Below, piece by piece: positions 1 to 7,087 of a stretch of 8,257 nt of DNA (its first letter is position 1; each line of letters starts with the position of its first letter). The stretch covers positions 1-8,257 of the forward strand of contig CAZSYU010000137.1 in NCBI GenBank assembly GCA_964611345.1, written 5' to 3'. This DNA is from JALZVT01 sp964611345. Its GTDB lineage: Bacteria; Pseudomonadota; Gammaproteobacteria; Pseudomonadales; Azotimanducaceae. The notes under the pieces were generated by a model that did not search any database, had not been told where the DNA came from, and saw nothing but the letters and a program-made list of their open reading frames with translations. A program made the position numbers and the translations under genes.

Positions 1-48
1 AACCAGCAGTATGCGAATAACCGAAATAATGTTCGGAATATGTCGCAT
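1..48 (-). CDS. Probable CDP-alcohol phosphatidyltransferase, N-terminal fragment (continues beyond left edge)
   Basis: Only the first 16 codons are inside the window, reading MRHIPNIISVIRILLV. This is the typical opening of CDP-alcohol phosphatidyltransferases of the PgsA type: a short basic start, then IPN followed by a hydrophobic run containing an Arg. These integral membrane enzymes join a CDP-linked lipid to an alcohol such as glycerol phosphate in phospholipid synthesis. The catalytic D-x2-D-G-x2-A-R motif would lie outside the window, so the substrate cannot be inferred. The ATG (complement of 46-48) is 3 bases after the TGA of the upstream DUF2066 gene, with an AAGG-like ribosome site inside the end of that gene, so the two are almost certainly cotranscribed. 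The call rests on a short N-terminal signature plus the tight spacing. Another membrane protein starting by chance with this motif is possible but less likely. Confidence 0.66.
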   Translation of the reverse strand, partial: MRHIPNIISVIRILLV

Positions 49-51
49 CGC

Positions 52-1284
52 TCAGCCTTGCCACTCCATGCGCAACACAGCCTCCGCAACTACGGGTATG
101 GGGATAACGTTGGCGGTACCTGCGCTCGACCCTGGCTCCGACGCTGATTCTACAGGTGGCTGCGACGAGATCGGGCCCAGATTTTGAGACGAGCGATTCG
201 TGCGTGTGCTCGGCAGCAAGCGGCCATCGGACTTCAACAGCGAAGCAAATTTGTCCGCGTCGCTTGCGGTGTTTATTAGCAGGGTCAACTCGTCGGCACG
301 CAGTGAACTCACGTCGACTTTTTCAACGTAACCCAGCGAACCCAGATATTTAAGTACCTGCGCGTAGTCGTCGACCGCACTAACGCGCTCGACCACTAAC
401 TCAAGCGTACTGCCCGCACCCCCGGCGACCGTGAAACGTCGTACCTGCGGATCTACCACCATATCGATCGCCCGCGTCGACACATTGGCAAGATCGCCAG
501 AGAGGTTCAGATTACGGCCCTGACCACTGGTCCAGGTGGTCCAGCGCACTTGCCAGTTGTCTGGGCCAAGCTGTTCCGCTCGCCCCACCAATTGCAGGTC
601 AGCATCACTGGCGTTGCTCGCTCGGATCAGTGCCGCTCTATCGCGATTCCAAACCGCATTTGCACTCACACCGGTGTAACCAGGCACTACCGCTGGCAGT
701 CCGCGGTAACTGGCTCGCGCCAGAACTGCCCCAAGCACCGGGTGCGCTGGGTCGTCGATAAGAGTCGTACCACCCGCACCGCGCTCCGCCAACCAGATCG
801 CCACCCGCGGACGATTCAGTGTCCACAGCGGCAGCTCGGCGACCGTCATCAACCGCCTCACCGCCGAGGGCGAGTACTTCAGGCGCAGTTCAGTAACGCC
901 CTGTCCAAGTTCATCGACGCGGTTGGTTGTGACATAGCGAAACTGGCTGTAATAGCGATCGGGTGAACGCCGAGCGGCACTCAGCGCTCGCGAGTTGGGC
1001 AACGTGGTAAGACCCGATAGCCGCGTCAGCAAAATGTTCAATCCGGCCCCTGCAGCGACCTTGCGATCGGCAAGTCCGCGGGAGGCGACATCAACGCTCA
1101 CATTGTACAGCTGCGCTCTGACGTCTTCGGCCTGGGCGGCCTGGGCTGACACAGGGGTCAGCGCCACCACTAGGAGAGCCCCCAACAAGACCGCCCCCGA
1201 TCGGAGGAGGCGCCAGATCTGAACCTGGCCGGGTGCCCGTCGAGCAGGTTGACTTTCAAAACTGGAACATAAGCTTGGTAACAT
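52..1284 (-). CDS. DUF2066 domain-containing exported protein
   Basis: This 410-residue protein of unknown function matches my recollection of the DUF2066 family, found in gammaproteobacteria next to purM and facing away from it. A Sec signal is visible: a basic stretch (WRLLRSG, about residues 24-30), a hydrophobic core (about 31-43) and an AQA-type cleavage site near residue 50, so the mature protein should be periplasmic or envelope-associated. The mature part begins with a region like AEDVRAQLYNVSVDVASRGLADR, typical of the family. The last 50 or so residues are Ser/Pro-rich and probably disordered. The start is uncertain. The frame stays open to a TTG at 1314 (420 residues), but I chose the ATG at 1284 because it is the only ATG before the signal peptide; neither has a clear ribosome site. 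Even so, the n-region is unusually long. The gene is followed after 3 bases by the phosphatidyltransferase gene. The biochemical role is unknown. Confidence 0.82.
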   Translation of the reverse strand: MLPSLCSSFESQPARRAPGQVQIWRLLRSGAVLLGALLVVALTPVSAQAAQAEDVRAQLYNVSVDVASRGLADRKVAAGAGLNILLTRLSGLTTLPNSRALSAARRSPDRYYSQFRYVTTNRVDELGQGVTELRLKYSPSAVRRLMTVAELPLWTLNRPRVAIWLAERGAGGTTLIDDPAHPVLGAVLARASYRGLPAVVPGYTGVSANAVWNRDRAALIRASNASDADLQLVGRAEQLGPDNWQVRWTTWTSGQGRNLNLSGDLANVSTRAIDMVVDPQVRRFTVAGGAGSTLELVVERVSAVDDYAQVLKYLGSLGYVEKVDVSSLRADELTLLINTASDADKFASLLKSDGRLLPSTRTNRSSQNLGPISSQPPVESASEPGSSAGTANVIPIPVVAEAVLRMEWQG

Positions 1285-1345
1285 CGCGCAGCGGGTCTCT
1301 GTAATGAATCGCAAGGCAGTCTGGGGCCGCAGTTTAACGCAGGTC

Positions 1346-1354
1346 TGCTAAACT
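1346..1354 (+). promoter_or_regulatory. Candidate extended -10 promoter for purM
   Basis: TGCTAAACT combines a TGn extension (1346-1348) with a -10-like hexamer TAAACT (1349-1354), 31 bases before the purM GTG. No convincing -35 lies 16-18 bases upstream, which is tolerated by extended -10 promoters. Transcription would start near 1361 and give a leader of about 25 bases. I see no PurR-like operator palindrome in the 101 bases between the two divergent starts. This is a motif-based inference only. Confidence 0.32.
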
Positions 1355-1385
1355 TCGCGCCCTCGCGAATTACCGGACTGCCAGC

Positions 1386-2510
1386 GTGGCCAACTTAAGC
1401 TCTGACCCTGCAACCGATCCAGAGAAACAATCGCCAGACCCTGCAGGTGCGCACGGCCTCACCTACAGGGCTGCTGGCGTAGATATCGAGGCTGGCAACG
1501 AACTCGTAGGCCGCATTGCGCCCGCGGCAAAGCGCACCCGTCGACCTGAAATGCTCAGCAGTGTGGGTGGCTTTGCGGCACTGGCGAGCCTGCCGACGCG
1601 CTACAAAGAGCCAGTACTGGTCACAGGCACTGATGGCGTTGGCACCAAGCTCAAACTGGCCATTGAACACGATGGCCACGACGATGTGGGCCAGGATCTG
1701 GTGGCCATGTGCGTAAACGACGTACTGGTGACCGGCGCCGAGCCCTTCCTGTTCCTTGACTACTACGCCACCGCAGCCCTGGATGTCGATACGGCAGCGC
1801 GCGTGATAGATGGCATTGCCAGGGGTTGCGAACTCGCCGGCTGCACACTGGCCGGCGGCGAAACCGCAGAAATGCCGGGGTTCTACCAGGCTGGCGACTA
1901 CGACCTGGCCGGGTTTTGTGTGGGCGTAGTGGAGCGCGCCGAGATCACCGACAACAGCAAAATCAAGCCGGGGCACGTTCTCATTGGGCTGCCTTCAAGC
2001 GGCGCCCATTCAAACGGGTATTCGCTGATTCGACGGGTGCTCGAAGTGGCAGAGATTGCCTCTGATGATCCGTTAATCAAACAACTGATGGCACCGACCC
2101 GCATCTACGCCAAGAGCGTACTGGCCGTTACCCGGCAACATCAGATCGACGGCATGGCGCATATAACCGGCGGGGGGTTGCTGGAAAACTTGCCGCGCAT
2201 GTATCCGGATCCTGGCCCAGATTCTGCCACCCCAGATTCTGCCGCCAGTGGCCGTTTGGCCGCGCTAATCGAGCGGGATGCCTGGCACTGGCCAGAGCTG
2301 TTCGCCTGGCTGCAACAGGCCGGCAATGTGGCCGAAGACGAGATGCTGCGTACGTTCAACTGTGGCATCGGCTTTGTGCTGTGCGTGCCAGCGACCGAGG
2401 CAGACGCAGTGCTGCAAACCCTGCAAAATAACGCCGAAGCGCCGGTAAGGCTTGGCACGATGGTGCCAGCGGACACCACGCCAACTGCGGGCCAGCTGTT
2501 AATCGCCTAA
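1386..2510 (+). CDS. purM: Phosphoribosylformylglycinamidine cyclo-ligase (AIR synthetase)
   Basis: PurM closes the imidazole ring in de novo purine synthesis: it converts formylglycinamidine ribonucleotide and ATP to aminoimidazole ribonucleotide in the cytosol. The protein has 374 residues, against about 345 in E. coli. Family landmarks are all present: GVDIEAGNELVGRI (31-44), the glycine-rich GTDGVGTKL (81-89), FLDYYAT (123-129), GGETAEMPG (157-165), HSNGYSLIR (208-216), APTRIY (236-241), HITGGG (259-264) and NCGIGF (325-330). The extra length comes from an N-terminal extension of about 20 residues rich in Asp, Pro and Ser, and an insert near 275-290 made partly by a short tandem duplication. 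The GTG at 1386 is the only sensible start, since the next in-frame Met (residue 56) is inside the conserved core; its ribosome site is weak. No purN follows, as it does in many gammaproteobacteria; dcd converges from the other strand instead. The enzyme looks intact. Confidence 0.97.
   Translation: MANLSSDPATDPEKQSPDPAGAHGLTYRAAGVDIEAGNELVGRIAPAAKRTRRPEMLSSVGGFAALASLPTRYKEPVLVTGTDGVGTKLKLAIEHDGHDDVGQDLVAMCVNDVLVTGAEPFLFLDYYATAALDVDTAARVIDGIARGCELAGCTLAGGETAEMPGFYQAGDYDLAGFCVGVVERAEITDNSKIKPGHVLIGLPSSGAHSNGYSLIRRVLEVAEIASDDPLIKQLMAPTRIYAKSVLAVTRQHQIDGMAHITGGGLLENLPRMYPDPGPDSATPDSAASGRLAALIERDAWHWPELFAWLQQAGNVAEDEMLRTFNCGIGFVLCVPATEADAVLQTLQNNAEAPVRLGTMVPADTTPTAGQLLIA
2216..2245 (+). repeat. 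Two-copy 15-bp tandem repeat inside purM
   Basis: The unit CCCAGATTCTGCCAC (2216-2230) is followed directly by CCCAGATTCTGCCGC (2231-2245), 14 of 15 bases identical. The period is five codons, so the reading frame is kept and the protein reads PDSAT-PDSAA at residues 278-287. The repeat sits in a surface-type segment between the HITGGG region and the next helix, where E. coli PurM is shorter. It looks like a local slippage duplication in a tolerated loop. Confidence 0.85.
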
Positions 2511-2551
2511 GCAGTTTCTGACTTCGTTGCTCCTGCGGCAAGGCCCTCAAG

Positions 2552-3118
2552 CTAGGGTTTAGGGAGTGTTACCCCGCGCTGACCCTGATACTTCCCACCG
2601 CGCTTCTTGTAAGTAACCTCACACTGCTCATCCGACTGGAAGAACAGCATCTGCGCTACACCTTCACCCGCGTAAATCTTCGCAGGCAAAGTGGTGGTAT
2701 TGGAGAACTCGAGCGTCACGTGACCTTCCCACTCGGGCTCAAGCGGCGTCACGTTTACAATGATCCCGCAGCGGGCGTAGGTTGATTTGCCCAGGCACAC
2801 CACCAGCACATCGCTGGGAATACGGAAATATTCGACGGTACTCGCAAGCGCGAAAGAGTTTGGCGGAATGATGCACACATCATCCTCAACGTCGACGAAG
2901 CTACCCTCATCAAAGTCTTTTGGGTCGACGGTGGCTGAGTTGATGTTAGTAAACACCTTGAACTGCCTCGAGCAACGCACATCGTAGCCGTAACTCGAGG
3001 TGCCATACGAAATCAGTTTTTGTCCATCCGATTCACGTACCTGCCCTGGCTCATAAGGCTCGATCATGCCGTGGTTTTGAGACATATCGCGAATCCAGCG
3101 ATCGGCTTTGATAGACAT
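2552..3118 (-). CDS. dcd: dCTP deaminase
   Basis: Dcd deaminates dCTP to dUTP and ammonia, the main route to dUMP and so dTMP in gammaproteobacteria; it acts as a trimer in the cytosol. The 188-residue product is full length and very close to the Pseudomonas form. Visible landmarks are SYGYDVR (42-48), the nucleotide-binding GKSTYARCG (110-118), TPLEPEWEGHVTLEF (124-138) carrying the catalytic Glu of the LEF motif, GVAQMLFFQ (153-161) and the C-terminal GGKYQGQRG (174-182) that closes over the nucleotide. The Ala/Arg of the GKST-ARCG loop are as expected for a monofunctional deaminase; a fused dUTPase activity is not suggested. The ATG (complement of 3116-3118) has an AGGA ribosome site that overlaps the apbC stop codon 8 bases upstream, so expression is probably coupled to apbC. 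The gene converges on purM with only 41 bases between stop codons. Confidence 0.97.
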   Translation of the reverse strand: MSIKADRWIRDMSQNHGMIEPYEPGQVRESDGQKLISYGTSSYGYDVRCSRQFKVFTNINSATVDPKDFDEGSFVDVEDDVCIIPPNSFALASTVEYFRIPSDVLVVCLGKSTYARCGIIVNVTPLEPEWEGHVTLEFSNTTTLPAKIYAGEGVAQMLFFQSDEQCEVTYKKRGGKYQGQRGVTLPKP

Positions 3119-3126
3119 GCTGCTTC

Positions 3127-4185
3127 CTAGTCGTCAGAAAATTGAATGGTGGGTGCGCGCTCTGTAGCACTGCGCTGCCACAAACGCGCCGCCATATGGC
3201 GCGCCGCCGAGCGATAAATCTGGCTGATATCGCTGGTTGGGTCTGTCACTACATTGGGCTTGCCGGCGTCCGCCAGTTGTCGAATCTCAAGGTCCAGCGG
3301 CAGCGCACCGAGGATGACCTGATCGTAGGTTGCGGCAAGTCCGGCCGCACCATCCGCACCAAAGATATGACTGTGATGGCCACATTCGGGACAAATATGC
3401 ACACTCATATTTTCGAGCATACCAAGCACGGGAATATCCACTTTGGTAAACATCTCAATGGCTTTTTTCGCATCCAGCAGAGCAATGTCTTGTGGTGTGG
3501 TAACAATGACGCTGCCTGCCACCGGCACGCTCTGGCTCAGCGTGAGCTGAATGTCACCGGTGCCAGGCGGCATGTCGACAATCAGGTAATCGAGATCATT
3601 CCACAACGTTTGGTTAATCAGCTGCTGCAACGCCCCTGACACCATCGGCCCGCGCCACACCATGGGGGTTTTATCGGTGACCAGAAAACTCATCGACATG
3701 GCCTGCAATCCGTGCGCCCGCACCGGCACAAACCGCTGAGAACCCTCAACCTCACGCACATCGGGACGTCGATGTTCAGCCACGCCCAGCATCATGCCCT
3801 GACTGGGACCGTAGATATCGGCGTCCAGCAAACCGGTTTTGGCACCCTCCTGGGACAGTGCCAGCGCCAGGTTGACTGCGGTGGTGGATTTGCCCACCCC
3901 ACCCTTACCGGAGGCGACGGCAATGATGTGCTTTACCCCGGGGATGCTTTTGGCCTGGGTGGGTGCAACAAACTCCAGGGTTAGTTCAACGGGCCCGCCC
4001 AGGTGGTCGGCCAGTGCGGTACTCAGCTGTTGGTGCATACCCTGGGCCGGATAACCCAATATGGCACGCACCTTGTGGCCATTAGCCACCGCACTCAGAT
4101 AGCACTCAACGTTAAGTTCGCCCCAGGATTGCTTAAGGTAGGGGTCGATAAAGTCTGCAAGCTGCACAGACGCTTCACTGGCCAT
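3127..4185 (-). CDS. apbC: Iron-sulfur cluster carrier ATPase, Mrp/ApbC family
   Basis: ApbC/Mrp is a cytosolic P-loop ATPase that binds a bridging [4Fe-4S] cluster at its dimer interface and hands it to client apoproteins. The 352-residue product has a small N-terminal DUF59/MIP18-like domain (about 8-75), then the ATPase domain with a deviant Walker A motif GKGGVGKS (93-100), LLDADIYGPSQG (119-130), the Walker B/switch segment IVDMPPGTGD (202-211) and the cluster-ligating CPEC (265-268). The length is slightly shorter than E. coli Mrp (369). The ATG (complement of 4183-4185) has a good ribosome site, GGAG six bases upstream. It is the first gene of an apbC-dcd pair and is divergent from metG, an arrangement familiar from Pseudomonas. 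Clients could include the iron-sulfur proteins of the nearby rnf genes, but that is inference from proximity only. Confidence 0.96.
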   Translation of the reverse strand: MASEASVQLADFIDPYLKQSWGELNVECYLSAVANGHKVRAILGYPAQGMHQQLSTALADHLGGPVELTLEFVAPTQAKSIPGVKHIIAVASGKGGVGKSTTAVNLALALSQEGAKTGLLDADIYGPSQGMMLGVAEHRRPDVREVEGSQRFVPVRAHGLQAMSMSFLVTDKTPMVWRGPMVSGALQQLINQTLWNDLDYLIVDMPPGTGDIQLTLSQSVPVAGSVIVTTPQDIALLDAKKAIEMFTKVDIPVLGMLENMSVHICPECGHHSHIFGADGAAGLAATYDQVILGALPLDLEIRQLADAGKPNVVTDPTSDISQIYRSAARHMAARLWQRSATERAPTIQFSDD

Positions 4186-4238
4186 AGGTCACTCCGATAG
4201 ATAGCAGCGCGCCCACGCGGTTGCCTGTGCAATTCTGC

Positions 4239-4252
4239 CGCGGACGGCCGCG
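4239..4252. other. Short GC hairpin in the apbC-metG divergent region
   Basis: CGCGG-ACGG-CCGCG forms a perfect 5-bp GC stem with a 4-base loop, midway in the region between the divergent apbC and metG starts. No T-run follows on either strand, so it is not an intrinsic terminator. It could be a leader hairpin or a small operator, or a chance product of GC-rich sequence. No function can be assigned from the sequence. Confidence 0.3.
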
Positions 4253-4290
4253 CAGTATAGCGGATACGTGCGCGGGGTCGGTGCCCCCGG

Positions 4291-4296
4291 TATAGT
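4291..4296 (+). promoter_or_regulatory. Candidate -10 element for metG
   Basis: TATAGT (4291-4296) is a good -10 match in a GC-rich stretch. There is no recognisable -35 hexamer 16-18 bases upstream, and a second, weaker TATAGC lies at 4256-4261. If 4291-4296 is used, transcription starts near 4303. That would exclude the in-frame starts at 4268 and 4301 and leave 4337 or 4382 as the translation start. Weak evidence, listed because it bears on the metG start. Confidence 0.25.
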
Positions 4297-4381
4297 CGCG
4301 ATGTCCCTTAGCCGTTGGTCCGAAGCCGCAAATCTAATGCCTGCGAACACTACTAACCAAGCCTCTGCACGAGGCGCAGCC

Positions 4382-6472
4382 GTGGCAGCCAAGCCAGACG
4401 GCAGCCGCCGAATTCTGGTCACCAGTGCTCTGCCCAACGCCAACGGCGCGATCCACATGGGACACATGCTGGAACACATCCAGACCGACATCTGGGTGCG
4501 CTACCAGCGCCTGCGAGGCAATGAGTGCCACTACGTCTGTGCTGATGATACGCATGGCACCGCCACCATGTTGAAGGCCGAGGAACAAGGCACTACGCCA
4601 GAAGAACTGATCAAGGCCATTCGGGCATCCCACGCCGCAGACTTTCGAGATTTTGGTGTCGCCCATGACAACTATTACTCGACGCACTCCGACGAGAACA
4701 AGCACTACTCTGAGTTGATCTACCAACGACTCGATGCCAAAGGTCTCGTTTTCACTCGCTCGGTCGAGCAACTCTTCGATCCCGACAAAGAACTGTTTCT
4801 AGCCGATCGGTTTGTCACCGGCGACTGCCCGCGCTGCGGCGCCAGCGATCAATACGGCGACAATTGCGACAACTGCAGTGCCACCTATGACGCTACAGAG
4901 CTGAAAAATCCTCGGTCAAAACTGTCTGGGGCAACGCCAGTACTAAAAAACTCCGATCACTACTTCTTCGATTTACCCCAGTATCAGGATTTTCTGAATG
5001 CCTGGACTAAAAGCGGCACGCTACAGAAGGAGGTTGCCAACAAACTGGCGGAGTGGCTGGAGGCAGGGCTCAAACCCTGGGACATATCTCGCGATGCACC
5101 TTACTTCGGGTTTTTGATTCCCGGCACCACCAACAAGTACTTTTACGTGTGGATGGATGCCCCCATCGGCTACATGGCGAGTTTTAAGAATTACATCGAC
5201 AGCACTCGCCAGGATCTGAAGTTTAATGACTTTTTTGGCACCGACAAGGTTGACGAGACCGAGCTGCATCACTTTATTGGCAAGGACATTATCAATTTTC
5301 ATGGCTTGTTCTGGCCCGCGGTACTGAATGCCGCTGGTTTTCGCACGCCAACGAGGCTGCACACACACGGCTTTATCACTGTCGGTGCCGCAAAGATGGC
5401 CAAGAGTCGGGGCCTATTTATTAACGCCCGCACTTATCTGGATCATCTGGACCCGGAATATCTGCGCTACTACTACGCGACCAAACTGGCAGGCAATTCT
5501 GATGATTTAGAAATAAACCTCGAGGACTTTGTCCAGCGCGTGAACTCCGATTTGGTCGGTAAAGTGGTAAACATCGCCAGTCGTTGTGCGGGTTTTATCT
5601 ACAAACAGTTCGACGGTGATCTCAGCGCTTTTTCAGGCACAGAAGAACAGGCACTATGGAATGACTTTGTGGCGGCATCTGATGAGCTGGCAGCCCACTA
5701 CGAAACGGGCGAGTACGGCAAGGCGATGCGCCAAATCAGCGCCCTTGCCGATCGTGCGAACCAGTACATTGCCGAGAACGCGCCCTGGCAGATGATTAAG
5801 GAAGAAGGCAAGCGCGATGAAGTACAACGCGTGTGTTCGTTGGGTATCAACCTGTTCCGCGTCCTCGTCACCTACTTAAAACCTGTGGTGCCCGCCCTTG
5901 CAGAGCGCAGTGAGGCGTTTTTAAACCAGGGCCCGCTAAGCTGGGCAAGCGGGCCTGAGTATCTTGCCGGGGTAAAGATCGCAAAATTCAAACCATTGCT
6001 TACCCGTCTCGAAGATTCTGCGGTTGCCAAGATGGTGGCCGCCGCAGAACAGGAAGCTCAGGAAGGCGCCGAGAGCACTTCCACCCCAACACCAGCCAGC
6101 GCAAGCAACATCGCTGTTGACGATCCATACATCGACTTCGACGCCTTCGCCGCTGTTGATTTGCGGGTGGCAAAAATTGTGCAGGCACAAGCGGTAGAGG
6201 GCGCTGACAAGCTGCTGCAGCTAACCCTGGACATTGGCGACGGCAAACCGCGCAATGTGTTTTCTGGCATCAAGTCGGCCTATACCCCACAGCAACTCGA
6301 AGGCAAGCTCACCGTGCTCGTTGCCAATCTCGCCCCGCGCAAAATGCGTTTCGGCCTATCTGAAGGCATGGTGTTAGCCGCAGCTCCAGCAAGCTCAGGC
6401 AAGCAAGATGAGAATGAGATCTTCCTGCTAAGCCCCGACGACGGCGCCGAGCCCGGCATGCGGGTCACCTGA
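4382..6472 (+). CDS. metG: Methionyl-tRNA synthetase with C-terminal tRNA-binding domain
   Basis: MetG charges initiator and elongator tRNA-Met with methionine using ATP, as a cytosolic homodimer. From the GTG at 4382 the product has 696 residues, close to E. coli (677). Class I landmarks are ILVTSALP (11-18), HMGH (25-28, the HIGH motif), the zinc knuckle with Cys149, 152, 162 and 165, WDISRDAPYFGF (233-244), the WMDAPIGYMASF region, and KMAKS (338-342) in place of the usual KMSKS. The anticodon-binding helical domain follows (about 370-535). An Ala/Ser/Thr/Pro-rich linker then leads to an EMAP/Trbp-type tRNA-binding domain (about 585-696: FAAVDLRVA, NVFSGIKSAY, NLAPRKMRFG, SEGM). Start choice: the frame is also open from GTG 4268, ATG 4301 and ATG 4337. 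Only 4382 has a clear ribosome site (GAGG, 7 bases upstream) and the usual short N-terminus; ATG 4337 would give 711 residues. rnfA begins 4 bases after the stop. Confidence 0.96.
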   Translation: MAAKPDGSRRILVTSALPNANGAIHMGHMLEHIQTDIWVRYQRLRGNECHYVCADDTHGTATMLKAEEQGTTPEELIKAIRASHAADFRDFGVAHDNYYSTHSDENKHYSELIYQRLDAKGLVFTRSVEQLFDPDKELFLADRFVTGDCPRCGASDQYGDNCDNCSATYDATELKNPRSKLSGATPVLKNSDHYFFDLPQYQDFLNAWTKSGTLQKEVANKLAEWLEAGLKPWDISRDAPYFGFLIPGTTNKYFYVWMDAPIGYMASFKNYIDSTRQDLKFNDFFGTDKVDETELHHFIGKDIINFHGLFWPAVLNAAGFRTPTRLHTHGFITVGAAKMAKSRGLFINARTYLDHLDPEYLRYYYATKLAGNSDDLEINLEDFVQRVNSDLVGKVVNIASRCAGFIYKQFDGDLSAFSGTEEQALWNDFVAASDELAAHYETGEYGKAMRQISALADRANQYIAENAPWQMIKEEGKRDEVQRVCSLGINLFRVLVTYLKPVVPALAERSEAFLNQGPLSWASGPEYLAGVKIAKFKPLLTRLEDSAVAKMVAAAEQEAQEGAESTSTPTPASASNIAVDDPYIDFDAFAAVDLRVAKIVQAQAVEGADKLLQLTLDIGDGKPRNVFSGIKSAYTPQQLEGKLTVLVANLAPRKMRFGLSEGMVLAAAPASSGKQDENEIFLLSPDDGAEPGMRVT

Positions 6473-6476
6473 GGCC

Positions 6477-7058
6477 ATGACCGAGCTGCTCCTGCTTTTG
6501 CTGAGCGCGGCACTGTTCAACAACTTTGTGCTGGCGCAGTTTCTCGGCCTGTGTCCGTTTATGGGTGTGACGCAAAACGCCAACACGGCTGTTGCGATGA
6601 GTATGGCAACCGCCTTCGTACTGACGCTTGCCGCCACCCTTTCGCACGTGCTCTACCACTTCGTGCTGGTACCCCTAGACCTTACCTACCTGAATATTAT
6701 TGTTTATATCGTAGTCATTGCCGCGACCGTCCAGTTTACCGAACTGTACTTACGCAGCGTGAGCCCACTGCTGCACAAACTCCTGGGTATTTACCTGCCG
6801 CTTATTACCACCAACTGCGCAGTGCTTGGCGTTGTACTGTTGTCGCAAAACCAACAACTGGAGCTATTCGCGACCATGGTATTTGCTCTGGGTGCCGCAC
6901 TTGGATTTTCGCTGGTACTAATTCTGTTCGCCGCCCTGCGGGAGAAACTGCAACACGCCGACATGCCGCAATCATTTGCCGGCACACCTATCACTCTCAT
7001 AACCGCTGGCCTGCTCGCACTGGGCTTCCTTGGCTTTGCCGGTATGGACGCGCGCTAA
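6477..7058 (+). CDS. rnfA: Rnf electron transport complex subunit A
   Basis: RnfA (RsxA in E. coli) is an integral inner-membrane subunit of the Rnf complex, which couples electron transfer between NADH and ferredoxin to ion movement, or in E. coli keeps SoxR reduced. The 193-residue product matches the family exactly in length. About six hydrophobic segments are visible, and the two conserved half-site motifs FLGLCPFMG (Cys26) and LITTNCAVLG (Cys114) are present. In Rnf and Nqr structures the equivalent cysteines, together with those of the partner subunit RnfE, hold an intramembrane [2Fe-2S] cluster. GFSLVLILFAALREKL (143-158) and the C-terminal ITAGLLALGFLGF are also typical. The ATG lies 4 bases after the metG stop, with a TGAGG ribosome site overlapping that stop, so it is probably translated from the metG transcript. 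RnfE is not in the window. Confidence 0.97.
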   Translation: MTELLLLLLSAALFNNFVLAQFLGLCPFMGVTQNANTAVAMSMATAFVLTLAATLSHVLYHFVLVPLDLTYLNIIVYIVVIAATVQFTELYLRSVSPLLHKLLGIYLPLITTNCAVLGVVLLSQNQQLELFATMVFALGAALGFSLVLILFAALREKLQHADMPQSFAGTPITLITAGLLALGFLGFAGMDAR

Positions 7059-7087
7059 CATGGGTGTTCACTGATGTACCGGCGCCT

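Noticed and set aside
550..966. 138-codon plus-strand open frame opposite the DUF2066 gene
   Set aside because: Composition rich in Arg, His, Cys and Gln is typical of an antisense shadow; no ribosome site or domain is visible.
1395..1976. 193-codon minus-strand open frame inside purM
   Set aside because: It lies opposite strongly conserved purM codons, shows no recognisable domain, and is explained by GC-rich third positions of purM.
2541..2564. Possible bidirectional terminator between purM and dcd (CCCT-CAAGCT-AGGG)
   Set aside because: The stem is only 4 bp and overlaps the dcd stop codon, with at most three T residues after it on the plus strand.
3142..3639. 165-codon plus-strand open frame opposite apbC
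   Set aside because: It is antisense to the conserved ATPase domain and CPEC motif of ApbC and has no recognisable features of its own.
4198..4206. TGCTATCTA on the minus strand as an extended -10 for apbC
   Set aside because: A start about 7 bases downstream would fall on or just before the GGAG ribosome site, leaving almost no leader, and no -35 is at a suitable distance.
6551..7087. Long open frame extending rnfB upstream by 179 codons across rnfA
   Set aside because: It overlaps the clear rnfA gene in another frame, its product is Arg/His/Cys-rich with no membrane character, and the recognisable RnfB anchor begins at 7088.
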